64,000 nt of DNA from CSP1-1 sp035620615 (GTDB taxonomy: Archaea > Thermoproteota > Nitrososphaeria > Nitrososphaerales > Nitrosopumilaceae). Location of the stretch: NCBI GenBank assembly GCA_035620615.1, contig DASPGM010000011.1, forward strand, positions 62,001 through 126,000, in the 5' to 3' direction. Made by a program: the position numbers and the translations under genes. Below the pieces are notes generated by a model. It was not told the origin of the DNA. It made no database searches and was given only the letters and a program-made list of their open reading frames with translations. Shown in pieces: positions 47,921 to 57,091 of this stretch (the stretch's first letter is position 1; every line of letters begins with the position of its first letter).

Positions 47921-50686
47921 ATGAAGAAATTTCTGTTTTTTTTATTATTTTGCTTTTCAATTGGAATTCCACTAGCTGAAGGACATCCATTTACAATTGA
48001 GACCAATCCTCCACAGGCATCAAATGTACCTGTTGGATTAACACGGATTTCAGTTCAATTTTCTGAAGCAATTGATGTTGACTTTAGTGAACTTAAGGTG
48101 TATGATAGTAACGGTGTTCAAATTGACAATAAGGATACTTCATATTTTGAAGGGGATAACTCTCTAGTTGTTACTACCCCACCGTTACAAGATGGGGTCT
48201 ATACTGTAACAAGTAAAGTTCTTTCAAAAGTTGATGGACATCTTGTTCCTGGTGCATTCGTATTTGCTGTAGGAGATGTAAAAATTGATCCATCGTTGTT
48301 GGAACAACATGATTCTGCAGAGATAATATTTTTTCCTGAAGCAGGAGCAAGAATTCCAGGATTTGTAGGTCAAACAATTGTTCTGGGCGGTGTGATTTCA
48401 TCATTATTAATTTGGCGAACTCAACAGAAAAAAATAATTAAAGATAAACTTGAACAAATACAAGAGAAATTTCATAGTAGATATTTATCCATTATTGGTA
48501 TTGGAATAATTGCTGTTTTTATTTCAAATATTTTGATGCTTGTAATTCAGACTTTACGATTAGAAGTATCTGCATTTGATGCAATTCAAACATCATTTGG
48601 AACTACATGGATAATTAGAATGGCAATAACTATTGGTTTACTTGGGGTTTGGTTCTGGATAGAACGAAAAAAATATCTTTCAATAAAAAATCAGTTTCCA
48701 CCTTTGATACTTTCCCTAGCATTAATTGGAACATCAACTATGATTGGTCATGGTGCTGCAAGTGAGCAAGTACCTGCTATTGTTTTGGATTATGTGCACA
48801 ATCTTATCGCATCAATATGGATTGGTGGAATAATCTTTTTTGGTTTTATTTTACTTCCCACCTTTTCAATTCTTGAAGATAAAAGTAAGGAATTATTTTC
48901 CCTTGCAGTAATACCAAGATTTTCAATTATGATCATTATATCACTTGGAGTGCTTATAATATCAGGACCAACTCTTTTATGGTTTCTAGAAAGTAATGTG
49001 GGTTTGCTTGTAAAATCTACATATGGAAATTTAATTTTAATAAAAATAGCAATAGCTTCAATTATGATTGGGTTAGGGGGCTACAACCAATTTGTAATAC
49101 AGAAAAAAGCTGAGAATAATCTTAAATCAGGTATAATTACAGTTCATAAAAAATTACGGCGTTCTCTAAAAATAGAATCCATATTAGGAATTATTTTACT
49201 TGGTGTAGTAGCATTATTAACAAATGGAACATTACCAGCTGGAGAAATACAGCAAGTACAAGCAGAAGAAATTATTTTTGGGTATTATACAACAGAATTT
49301 TCAGAACATGCCAAGTTTGATGTTACAATTTATCCATATAGAAGTGGTCAGAACACTATTAGTGTAATTGTATCAGATCTTAATGGTAATTCATTAGATG
49401 ATATCGATAGTCTTAAGATAAAAGTATCAAATCCGCAACGAAATATTTCTCCTATTGAGATTCCATTAACTGTAAAACAAGATGAAAAATCATCAATAAT
49501 TCAATATGAAGGGGAATTGACATTTGGATTTTCAGGCAAGTGGCAGATAGAGATTGAAGCTAAACGAACTACGACAATTAATGAAGATATAATTCTCGAT
49601 CTACTAGTTAAACCAAAGCTCACACAAATAAAAACTGAAATTACAGAATATCCCTTCCCATCAATTGATTCTGCACCCCTCTATCCTCTATTTGATGGAA
49701 AAAATTCAATATGGATAAGTGACCCCTCAAAACCAAGATTATGGAAGTTTACCATTGATGATAAGAAGTTTAGCTCGTATGAATTTGAGGGTCTCACATC
49801 AATTATTCTGACTCAGGATAATAATGGGAATATTTGGTTTACAGACACACCAAATAACAAAATAGGATTTATTGATTCAGAATCAGAACAAATTCAAACC
49901 ATTTCACTTCCTATGAAATCAATACCTATTTCATTACAAGCAGACTTGGAAAATAACATTTGGGTTTCACTTGTAGACAAAAATATGATAATAAAATATG
50001 ATCAAAATTCTGGAAAATTTGAAGAACATCATATTCCAACTGCTCAAGGAGGGCCATTTGCACTAGCAAGGGACTCATATGGGGACATTTGGTTTACAGA
50101 ATCTAATGCATCAAAAATTGGTGTAATTAATCCAAAAACAGGGAAAATTAAAGAATTTGCTTCAGATTTTCCTATAGAATCACCAGAAGCTCTATACTTT
50201 GATAGGGAAGGCATGTTATGGATAACTGCTCATACTGGACTGGCATTAGTTAAATTCAATCCAGTCTTAGAAACATTTGAAAGAATTTCTATTTCTGATC
50301 CAAATGCATTACCATTTGGTATGACTGAAGACAAATATGGAAATATTTGGTTTGCTCAACATACTACAGATAATATTGCCATATATGATCCACAAAATAA
50401 TAATCTTATAGAAATACCAATATCCACAAAAAATTCCTTTATACAATTCATGACTTCGGATAATAACGAAAACATATGGTTTGTGGAACAACGCGGAAAT
50501 AAACTTGGAATGATAAAAATTTCAGAAATACCAAGTTTTGGAGATGCTATACCACAAATTCAAGATATTAAATTACAATACGCCGAGCTTGTATCACCAT
50601 TCATTGCAATAGGAATTATTGCAACATCTTTATTTTTTGTAAAGAGTGTAACGGATAAAAGAAGATTAGATTCCCTAATTCCTTAA
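47921..50686 (+). CDS. CopC-CopD-beta-propeller (Vgb-like) fusion protein
   Basis: A 921-residue fusion. After a signal peptide ending AEGHPF, residues about 22-115 are a CopC domain (Cu-binding N-terminal His, then SKVDGHLVPGAFVFAV). Residues about 145-440 are a CopD-like membrane region of eight or so helices with MIGHGAASEQVPAI and HNLIASIWIGGIIFFGFIL. Residues about 575-875 are a beta-propeller of the streptogramin lyase/NHL type, with repeats DNNGNIWFTDTPNNKIGFI, DSYGDIWFTESNASKIGVI and EDKYGNIWFAQ, then a C-terminal helix. CopC/CopD import or handle copper; the propeller is probably outside. It overlaps the converging PEFG gene by 4 bp. Confidence 0.85.
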   Translation: MKKFLFFLLFCFSIGIPLAEGHPFTIETNPPQASNVPVGLTRISVQFSEAIDVDFSELKVYDSNGVQIDNKDTSYFEGDNSLVVTTPPLQDGVYTVTSKVLSKVDGHLVPGAFVFAVGDVKIDPSLLEQHDSAEIIFFPEAGARIPGFVGQTIVLGGVISSLLIWRTQQKKIIKDKLEQIQEKFHSRYLSIIGIGIIAVFISNILMLVIQTLRLEVSAFDAIQTSFGTTWIIRMAITIGLLGVWFWIERKKYLSIKNQFPPLILSLALIGTSTMIGHGAASEQVPAIVLDYVHNLIASIWIGGIIFFGFILLPTFSILEDKSKELFSLAVIPRFSIMIIISLGVLIISGPTLLWFLESNVGLLVKSTYGNLILIKIAIASIMIGLGGYNQFVIQKKAENNLKSGIITVHKKLRRSLKIESILGIILLGVVALLTNGTLPAGEIQQVQAEEIIFGYYTTEFSEHAKFDVTIYPYRSGQNTISVIVSDLNGNSLDDIDSLKIKVSNPQRNISPIEIPLTVKQDEKSSIIQYEGELTFGFSGKWQIEIEAKRTTTINEDIILDLLVKPKLTQIKTEITEYPFPSIDSAPLYPLFDGKNSIWISDPSKPRLWKFTIDDKKFSSYEFEGLTSIILTQDNNGNIWFTDTPNNKIGFIDSESEQIQTISLPMKSIPISLQADLENNIWVSLVDKNMIIKYDQNSGKFEEHHIPTAQGGPFALARDSYGDIWFTESNASKIGVINPKTGKIKEFASDFPIESPEALYFDREGMLWITAHTGLALVKFNPVLETFERISISDPNALPFGMTEDKYGNIWFAQHTTDNIAIYDPQNNNLIEIPISTKNSFIQFMTSDNNENIWFVEQRGNKLGMIKISEIPSFGDAIPQIQDIKLQYAELVSPFIAIGIIATSLFFVKSVTDKRRLDSLIP

Positions 50687-52035
50687 TTAAAAAATTTTTT
50701 ATGTAAAGATATTACAGAAATTAATCCCCCAACAAGGATTAATGAAGCAATAACTCCAAACTCGGGAACAACAACTAAACCAAATTCTGTACTTGAACCT
50801 GTACCTCGAATATTTTCAAATCTTATGACTGTAGGTCCACTTTGACCTTCTAAGAAAGTATAATCTTCAAATTGTCCTCCAACAGCAGCATTTCCAGAGT
50901 TTTTGTAAATCTCAACATTATTTTGTAAAATAATAAAATCATATGTAGATTGTCTAAGAGGCTCACCAGTAATTCCATCACGAATTGTAAAAACAAATTT
51001 TGTATTGATACCAGGCTCTATTACAATTGGATCCCAAGAAAGATCGATTTGGAATCTTTCATCTCTAGTCATTGCAGACATGGGAAACTTAACTGAATCG
51101 CTTGCTTCTAATGTAAATAACATGTAATCAGGTAAATCATCATTAATTTTTTTTTGTTCTTCTTTTAGATATTGTAAATGATCTTGAAGTAAAACAAAGT
51201 GTACAATTCTATCTTTTTCTTCTGTATAATCATCAATTATTACATTTGATTTGAATAAATCTATACCATTAATTTTTCCAGTATAGCTTGGGGTTAGATA
51301 TTCAGCAAAATCCTTAGGAAAATGTACTTCTTCATGAACCACTGGTACATGAGATACAATTTTTTCATTCCAATTAAATGGCATTTTAAATGAAACTAAT
51401 TTATTTTCAGAATCATAATCAAAATCTGATAATTTATCAAAATAGGATTTTGTTTTAAAATTAATTAAATTTCCATTTATACTTTTTTTTTCATAATTTT
51501 TTGTTTCAACCATACTTACATCTAAGGAATATATTCCTAAACCTTCAACAATATTAGTAGGCTCATCAATGGTTCTTATTTCAATTTCAAAATTAAATAA
51601 TCCACCAGATTCAAAAATATTTCCTTCAAGTTGAATTGGTTGAGAATCTGTTGCATACCAGGCTCCAAGTAAAGAATCTTTTTCAGCTTTAATCTTGGGT
51701 TTGTTATCTTTACTAGGAATTATATGAATTAGTAGATTTCCATCATCAGTAAAAAAATAATTTCTAAAAATTGTTTTATTTTCTTGATAAAGACCAATTA
51801 AAAAAGTTACATTATTTACATTTTTCTGAGTTGCTTTATCAATAGCTGTAATCGATATTTTTTTATTATCTGATTCATCATCATAAAGCGGAAGTTCAAC
51901 AGATACAGAAAGTTTTCTACCATCTAAATCAATTAATGTAGTATCAATTCCCCATCCATGGCCATATGAATTTTCTATTTGAATAAGAAAAATGAATGAG
52001 ATAATTGATAAAATAATTATTTTTTTAGTTTTCAT
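50683..52035 (-). CDS. PEFG-CTERM surface protein, paralogue of the protein at 42636
   Basis: A 450-residue exported protein. Signal peptide ending NSYGHGWG (the HGxG start is shared with the paralogue), a beta-rich body with VVHEEVHFPKDFAEYL and VHFVLLQDHLQYL, a fibronectin-like domain and the PEFG-CTERM VVPEFGVIASLILVGG plus basic tail. It is encoded 4 bp overlapping with the NikR-like regulator (ATGA), so both are on one transcript; a metal-responsive surface role is inferred from this coupling. No catalytic motif is visible. Confidence 0.75.
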   Translation of the reverse strand: MKTKKIIILSIISFIFLIQIENSYGHGWGIDTTLIDLDGRKLSVSVELPLYDDESDNKKISITAIDKATQKNVNNVTFLIGLYQENKTIFRNYFFTDDGNLLIHIIPSKDNKPKIKAEKDSLLGAWYATDSQPIQLEGNIFESGGLFNFEIEIRTIDEPTNIVEGLGIYSLDVSMVETKNYEKKSINGNLINFKTKSYFDKLSDFDYDSENKLVSFKMPFNWNEKIVSHVPVVHEEVHFPKDFAEYLTPSYTGKINGIDLFKSNVIIDDYTEEKDRIVHFVLLQDHLQYLKEEQKKINDDLPDYMLFTLEASDSVKFPMSAMTRDERFQIDLSWDPIVIEPGINTKFVFTIRDGITGEPLRQSTYDFIILQNNVEIYKNSGNAAVGGQFEDYTFLEGQSGPTVIRFENIRGTGSSTEFGLVVVPEFGVIASLILVGGLISVISLHKKFFN

Positions 52036-52415
52036 AATGTTACAAGTTTAACTGTATCCATTTTTTTATTTGCTTGAAAATCGTTTGTAATGGTTGAAAC
52101 TCGTTCTGCATCACCATCTATTACAAATAGCTCCATACACTTATCACCTTCAATTTTACTGTGAAGATGAGTAATAATGAGGTCTTCAAAATTATGTTTT
52201 ATTCCGCTAACAATATGATCAAATTCATCATTATGAACTACAAGTAGTATAGCATGAATGTTTCCTGAAAGTTCATTTTTTTGTTTTGCCTCAGAAACAA
52301 AGTTTCGAATTCCTGCACGTATTGCCTCGGATCTGCCAGAAAATCCCATTGATTTTTTTAATTTGTCTAGTTGAGAAAGAATTTCATCATTTAATGAGAT
52401 TGAGACGATCGGCAT
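52032..52415 (-). CDS. NikR-like CopG-family metal-responsive regulator
   Basis: A 127-residue regulator. The ribbon-helix-helix is at residues 1-45 (IVSISLNDEILSQLDKLKKSM, then GRSEAIRAGIRNFV) and the ACT-like metal domain follows (HAILLVVHNDEFDHIV, ITHLHSKIEGDKCMELFVIDGDAE). The His-x-His and Cys of NikR are present, but the Cys is 8 residues after the second His instead of 6. Metal choice is therefore uncertain. It is divergent from a Zn/Mn-type ABC importer and coupled to a surface-protein gene, so it probably controls both. Confidence 0.85.
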   Translation of the reverse strand: MPIVSISLNDEILSQLDKLKKSMGFSGRSEAIRAGIRNFVSEAKQKNELSGNIHAILLVVHNDEFDHIVSGIKHNFEDLIITHLHSKIEGDKCMELFVIDGDAERVSTITNDFQANKKMDTVKLVTL

Positions 52416-52457
52416 GAGATTATAGTTATTAAAACCCTTATATATTTAACAATAAAA

Positions 52458-52488
52458 ATTATTAACTTTTTCTAGATTTATTAATAAT
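52458..52488. promoter_or_regulatory. 8-bp dyad with 15-nt spacer between regulator and importer
   Basis: ATTATTAA (52458-52465) is matched by TTAATAAT (52481-52488). The centre-to-centre spacing of about two helical turns is of the kind NikR tetramers bind. It sits in the 90-bp gap between the two divergent genes, 18 bp before the importer start. The AT-rich setting makes chance possible. Confidence 0.4.
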
Positions 52489-52505
52489 ACTAGGCACTAA
52501 TTAGT

Positions 52506-53432
52506 GTGTTCAATCAAACAAAGGCTGCAATAATTGTCATAATGATAATTATTCCATTATCCATAATTGTAATTTGGAACTCTTCAAGAGTTGAGGAATT
52601 TCCAATTAATGATATTGAAAATCACAAGCTTGTTGTCTTAGCATCGTTTTATCCACTTTTCGAATTTACAAAAGAGATTGGTAAAGACAAAGTAAATGTT
52701 TCTATGTTAGTTCCAGATGGAATGGAACCGCATGATTGGGAACCATCCATACAAGATCTTAAACTAATTCAAAGTGCTGATATAATAATAATAAATGGAA
52801 TTGGATTTGAAAATTGGATTGAAGATATTTTAAAAATAAATTCAGAGATCAGAATAATAGATACAAGTAGTGGAATTAATATTAAAAATAAAAGTGATAT
52901 TGAAAAAAATAATCACCTAAATACATTAGCTGATCCACATATATGGCTTAGTCCTGTTTTGGCAAAAATTCAAGTAAAAAATATTGAGGAAGGTTTAAAA
53001 GAATTGGATAAAGAAAATAGTAAATTTTATCATAATAGTTCTGAAAATTATATTGAAAAGTTAGATACATTAGATTTTAAAATTAAAACTGAATTATCAA
53101 ATTGTACAAAAAACTTTATAGCTTTTCATAATGCGTTTACATATTTTTCAACAGAATATGGTTTAAATCAATATACTGTTGTATCTGATGAACCTCATGG
53201 TGAGCCTACCTCAAAAAATATAGAAAAAATAATTAATTTAGCAAAAGAGTTGAAAATTAAAGTCATATTCACAGAAGAGGGAGTAGACCAGCGTACTGCA
53301 CAAGTAATTGCAAGAGAAATAAATGGAAAAGTTTTAACACTATCTCCTATAGAAATTGCTGATAAAAATTCTACCTATCTTGAAAAAATGAATGAAAATT
53401 TAGCCAATTTAAAGGAGGCTTTGTGTAATTGA
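52506..53432 (+). CDS. znuA: Zinc/manganese ABC transporter, substrate-binding protein
   Basis: A 308-residue cluster A-I binding protein with an N-terminal membrane anchor (AAIIVIMIIIPLSIIVIW). Metal ligands: His in GMEPHDWEPS, His in LADPHIWLSP, His in IAFHNAFTYF and the acidic IFTEEGVDQR. It lacks the long His-rich loop seen in many ZnuA proteins. Zinc or manganese (or iron) are all possible substrates. Start GTG at 52506; the stop overlaps the ATPase start by 3 bp. Confidence 0.9.
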   Translation: MFNQTKAAIIVIMIIIPLSIIVIWNSSRVEEFPINDIENHKLVVLASFYPLFEFTKEIGKDKVNVSMLVPDGMEPHDWEPSIQDLKLIQSADIIIINGIGFENWIEDILKINSEIRIIDTSSGINIKNKSDIEKNNHLNTLADPHIWLSPVLAKIQVKNIEEGLKELDKENSKFYHNSSENYIEKLDTLDFKIKTELSNCTKNFIAFHNAFTYFSTEYGLNQYTVVSDEPHGEPTSKNIEKIINLAKELKIKVIFTEEGVDQRTAQVIAREINGKVLTLSPIEIADKNSTYLEKMNENLANLKEALCN

Positions 53433-54157
53433 AAGTTGTTGATATTAAAAATTTAACAGTTAATTATCCTGGTGTCAAGGCACTTGATAATGTAACATTT
53501 TCCATTGACCAAAAAGATTTTCTAGGAATTATTGGACCAAATGGTGCTGGAAAATCTACTTTATTTTCTTGCATGTTAGGACTTAATACAAAATATAGTG
53601 GAATTATTGAATTTTTTGGAGAAGATATTCGAGAATCAAAAAAATACCTTGGGAAAGTTGGATATGTACCTCAAAAACCTATTTTTGAGAAAAATTTTCC
53701 AATTACAGTTAGGGAGGTAGTAAAAATGGGGTTAAAACGAGATGATAATGAAAAAAGAATCGATGAAGTTCTTCAAGACGTATGGATTCATGAGCTTAGT
53801 CATAAAAGGATTGGAGAATTATCTGGCGGTCAACAGCAACGTGTATTCATAGCCAAAGCACTTGTGGGGGTTCCTAAAATCCTAATTTTAGATGAACCAG
53901 TAACAGGAATTGATTCACAAAGTATAGAATTATTCTACGGAATTTTAAATGAACTAAACAATAAACAAAACATTACAATAATTTGGGCGTCACATGATTT
54001 AGATGCAGTAAATAAACTTGCAAACAAAGTAGCATGTCTTGATAGAACTCTATTTTTTCATGGCGTATCAGATGATTTTTTCAGTAATGAAGAACTTGTC
54101 AAAAAATACTCTGAATCTGCTATGCAAAAACATATGCATCACCATGTAGAATCATGA
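53429..54157 (+). CDS. znuC: Zinc/manganese ABC transporter, ATP-binding protein
   Basis: A 242-residue ABC ATPase with Walker A GPNGAGKST, signature LSGGQQQR, Walker B ILILDEP and switch His in IIWASHDLDAV. It has a His-rich C-terminus (MQKHMHHHVES), seen in metal transporters. Start TTG at 53429, ten or so bases after AAAGGAGG, overlapping the stop of the binding-protein gene. Confidence 0.93.
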   Translation: MKVVDIKNLTVNYPGVKALDNVTFSIDQKDFLGIIGPNGAGKSTLFSCMLGLNTKYSGIIEFFGEDIRESKKYLGKVGYVPQKPIFEKNFPITVREVVKMGLKRDDNEKRIDEVLQDVWIHELSHKRIGELSGGQQQRVFIAKALVGVPKILILDEPVTGIDSQSIELFYGILNELNNKQNITIIWASHDLDAVNKLANKVACLDRTLFFHGVSDDFFSNEELVKKYSESAMQKHMHHHVES

Positions 54158-55014
54158 CACTAGAAATTTTAACATATAGTTTTATGCAAAGAGCATTAAT
54201 TTCTGGAATTGCAATTGCTTTGCTATGTTCAGTTGTTGGATTATTTTTGGTTTTAAGAAGATATTCCTTGTTTGGTGATGCGGTAGCTCATTCATCTTTT
54301 GGAGGAATAGCTCTAGGACTTTTGATTGGGATTTATCCAATGTGGACTGCTTATATTATTTCCCTTGCAAGTGCATTTGTAATTACAAGAATAAAACAAA
54401 AATTTGATATTTCCGGTGAAGCTTCTGTTGCAATTTTACTTTCATCAGGAATTGCCATAGGGTTAATTTTGATAAGCCTTTCTGGAGGTTTTAACCTTGA
54501 TATTTTCAGTTTTCTTTTTGGCAGTATCTTACTCATTAGTGCAGAAGATACTATACTAATTCTTGGTCTTACAGGTGGAATTTTAATTATAATTTTGTTA
54601 CTTTATCGAGAACTAATTTACTCTACATTTAATGAGGAGCAAGCAAAAGTTAGTGGCATTCCAGTAGAAAAGATTAACTATCTTATTGTTTTCATAGCTG
54701 GAATTACTGTTGTAACCTCAATACAGTTAGTTGGCATATTACTTATTTCCGCATTATTTGTAATTCCTAATGTAACTGCCATATTATATGGTCGTAGCTT
54801 TAAACAAACCACACTTCTCTCAATCACATTTGCTGTTTCGTCAGTCATAGTTGGAATACTAATTTCTTATTTGTTTGATATTACTCCATCTGGAGGAATT
54901 GTAATGCTAGCAATTGGGATTTTTGCAGTAACACTATGTCTTAAATCTATGGGTTTAATAGAAGGTTCAAAAATTCGCATAAAAAAATTATCTTTGTCGA
55001 ATCACTTTATTTAG
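54154..55014 (+). CDS. znuB: Zinc/manganese ABC transporter, permease
   Basis: A 286-residue ABC-3 family permease with about eight helices: RALISGIAIALLCSVVGLFLVLRR, SLFGDAVAHSSFGGIALG, GEASVAILLSSGIAIGLI and the coupling region SGIPVEKINYLIVF. The ATG overlaps the ATPase stop by 4 bp. Its 3' end overlaps cheY (opposite strand) by 27 bp, a tight boundary between the metal and chemotaxis regions. Confidence 0.93.
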   Translation: MTLEILTYSFMQRALISGIAIALLCSVVGLFLVLRRYSLFGDAVAHSSFGGIALGLLIGIYPMWTAYIISLASAFVITRIKQKFDISGEASVAILLSSGIAIGLILISLSGGFNLDIFSFLFGSILLISAEDTILILGLTGGILIIILLLYRELIYSTFNEEQAKVSGIPVEKINYLIVFIAGITVVTSIQLVGILLISALFVIPNVTAILYGRSFKQTTLLSITFAVSSVIVGILISYLFDITPSGGIVMLAIGIFAVTLCLKSMGLIEGSKIRIKKLSLSNHFI

Positions 55015-55371
55015 TGTAAGTGGGACATTAGAACGATCAAAGGGTTTTACAACATAATCCCTTGCTCCAAGTTTGATTGCATCTTGAACAATGTGTTTTT
55101 CTTCAACAGATGTAATCATCACCACTTTTGCCTGTGGATCAATCTTAAGAATAGCACGTAATGCTTGGATTCCATCAGCTCTAGGCATGTTAACATCCAT
55201 TGTTACAAGATCTGGTTTAATTTTTTGGAAGGCCTTAACACCCTCAATACCATCAGCTGCTTCAAAAATTTCTGATGCAAGACCATTATTTTTAATAATA
55301 TCTTTTAGAACACTTCGCATAAATGAAGCATCATCAACAATTAGAATTTTAGATGCAACTCCTCTAGTCAT
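54988..55371 (-). CDS. cheY: Chemotaxis response regulator CheY
   Basis: A 127-residue single receiver domain: KILIVDDASFMRSVL with Asp13 and Asp14, phosphoacceptor Asp59 in LVTMDVNMPRADG, Thr/Ser in MITSVEEK and Lys in DYVVKPFDRS. It carries the signal to the archaellum motor, normally via an adaptor. It is the last gene of the che cluster, 134 bp after cheR, so it may also have its own promoter. It overlaps znuB at its 3' end. Confidence 0.94.
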   Translation of the reverse strand: MTRGVASKILIVDDASFMRSVLKDIIKNNGLASEIFEAADGIEGVKAFQKIKPDLVTMDVNMPRADGIQALRAILKIDPQAKVVMITSVEEKHIVQDAIKLGARDYVVKPFDRSNVPLTLNKVIRQR

Positions 55372-55505
55372 AATACTTTATACCTCTTGTGCATATGGGT
55401 ATTTTTTGTAAATAGAGTAATAATCCTAAGTTTGTTCTAGGTGAACATACATTTTTTAGAAATTTGATATATTTTTCATCATTATTATAAAAAAGCAGTA
55501 TCATG

Positions 55506-56363
55506 TTATTTACCTGCTATTAATTCAGAAAGAGCATCCGAAGGCAATTTTTTTTGATAAATTCTATGTCTTCCACTAATTGGAACAAAGGAATTTTGTA
55601 ATTTATGACCCCAAATAGTTTCATCCATTCCTAATACTAGAAATCGATTTGGTTTTAAGACAGTATAAAATTTTTTTAATATGAGATCTTGTGCATCTGT
55701 TGCATAATATATTAGTAAATTTCTACAAAAAATTACATCAAGGTAAGTTGCTGGAAATGTTGTAATGTCTCCAAGATTAAACGATACTAAATTTTTTATT
55801 TTTTCAATAACCTGGTAATTTCCGTTTTCATTTTTTTCAAAATATTTTGAAATTAATAATGGTTCAAGGTTTTTTAAATTTTCATTTCGATAGATTCCTA
55901 ATCTTGCATCTTTTAATGAACTTTGATTAATATCAGTTGCAAGTATTTTGAATTTATAATCGGTATTTTTGAGTGATTCATTAAACATTATGGCCAAGCT
56001 GTATGGTTCTTCTCCTGATGCACAGCCACAACTCCATATTCGAATTGTATCAGTAGATTTTGTATTTTTAAGCAAATTAGGAATTATTTTTTGCATAAAG
56101 AATTGCCAAACTTGTTTATCGCGAAAAAATTTAGTAACATTAATTGATAGTGAATCATAAAGTGAGCCTACTTCATTAGGTTTGGAATTTAGAAAATTTA
56201 CATATTCTGAACTATTTTTTAAATTTAGCATTTTCATTCTCACATGAATTCTTCTAGCGAGAAATGTTTGTTTAAAATATGATAAATCTAATCCGTGTTT
56301 TTTTAAAATTGATTCTTTAATTTGTTGAAGATCTTTATCTGTGATGGAAACTTCCAGAGTCAT
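55506..56363 (-). CDS. cheR: Chemotaxis protein methyltransferase CheR
   Basis: A 285-residue CheR with an N-terminal helical domain (HGLDLSYFKQTFLARRIHVRM, RxH/R pattern for receptor binding) and the SAM domain (RIWSCGCASGEEPYSLAIMF, then ILATDINQSSLKDARLGIY, VSFNLGDI and DVIFCRNLLIYY). It methylates receptor glutamates with AdoMet. It lies 2 bp after cheC. Confidence 0.94.
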   Translation of the reverse strand: MTLEVSITDKDLQQIKESILKKHGLDLSYFKQTFLARRIHVRMKMLNLKNSSEYVNFLNSKPNEVGSLYDSLSINVTKFFRDKQVWQFFMQKIIPNLLKNTKSTDTIRIWSCGCASGEEPYSLAIMFNESLKNTDYKFKILATDINQSSLKDARLGIYRNENLKNLEPLLISKYFEKNENGNYQVIEKIKNLVSFNLGDITTFPATYLDVIFCRNLLIYYATDAQDLILKKFYTVLKPNRFLVLGMDETIWGHKLQNSFVPISGRHRIYQKKLPSDALSELIAGK

Positions 56364-56365
56364 TA

Positions 56366-57082
56366 TTAGTTTGCCTCCTTTTGTAATTCTTCAAGAAGAG
56401 AATCCAACTCTGCGTTTTCTCCACCAGTAGTATATTCATTTGAATCTATCAATGATGAAAATTCTGAAGAATTATCTTTTCCATTATTTGTTAATAGTTT
56501 TCGTGCATCATTTGAGTTTTGAACAATTATCATATGTATCCGAATTCCACTTTTCTCTCCCACTAATTCGGTATCAGCAATTATTGCAGAATCTGATGGT
56601 TTTATGACATCATTTGCTGAATCATTTATCATGGATGTAACGTCCCCTTGAATGTAATCAGGAGTGGAAAGGTCTACTCTAAATCCCGTACCGATAGACA
56701 ATGCATTAAAAAATGAACCAGTTAAGATATTTGCAACTTCTTGAATAGCAGAAGCACCCATTTCGTCTATTTCATGAATTTCATCTTTACCAAGAAGCTT
56801 TGCTGCAATCATTGTAGCAAATTTCATTTTAATTGCATAACAAATCTCAATATGGATATCTCCTTTGCCACGTAGTCTAACTCCACACATAGGTAATTCG
56901 TTAGAGCTCAGTCTAATTTTTTGTGGATTGAAATATTTTTTATCCAATATCATAACTTTGTAAGTTATCTTTTCTTCTAACAAGGTTGAAAGGGATGATG
57001 AAGTCTGTAAAGCAATATACTCATTAATAATTTTAGAAAAATTTTCAATTTCTTTAGGTTGTAGATTAGATTTCTTGTCCAT
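56366..57082 (-). CDS. cheC: CheC-family phosphatase/adaptor
   Basis: A 238-residue CheC-type protein. The active-site helix is DEMGASAIQEVANILTGSF, with the Glu-x-x-Asn pair; the second region (PSDSAIIADTELVGEKSGIRIHMIIV) is less like a catalytic copy, so probably one active site. The C-terminus is an acidic tail (ENAELDSLLEELQKEA). CheC dephosphorylates CheY-P and, in some species, binds CheD; no cheD is present in the window. It lies 9 bp after cheA. Confidence 0.85.
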   Translation of the reverse strand: MDKKSNLQPKEIENFSKIINEYIALQTSSSLSTLLEEKITYKVMILDKKYFNPQKIRLSSNELPMCGVRLRGKGDIHIEICYAIKMKFATMIAAKLLGKDEIHEIDEMGASAIQEVANILTGSFFNALSIGTGFRVDLSTPDYIQGDVTSMINDSANDVIKPSDSAIIADTELVGEKSGIRIHMIIVQNSNDARKLLTNNGKDNSSEFSSLIDSNEYTTGGENAELDSLLEELQKEAN

Positions 57083-57091
57083 TTTTATCTC

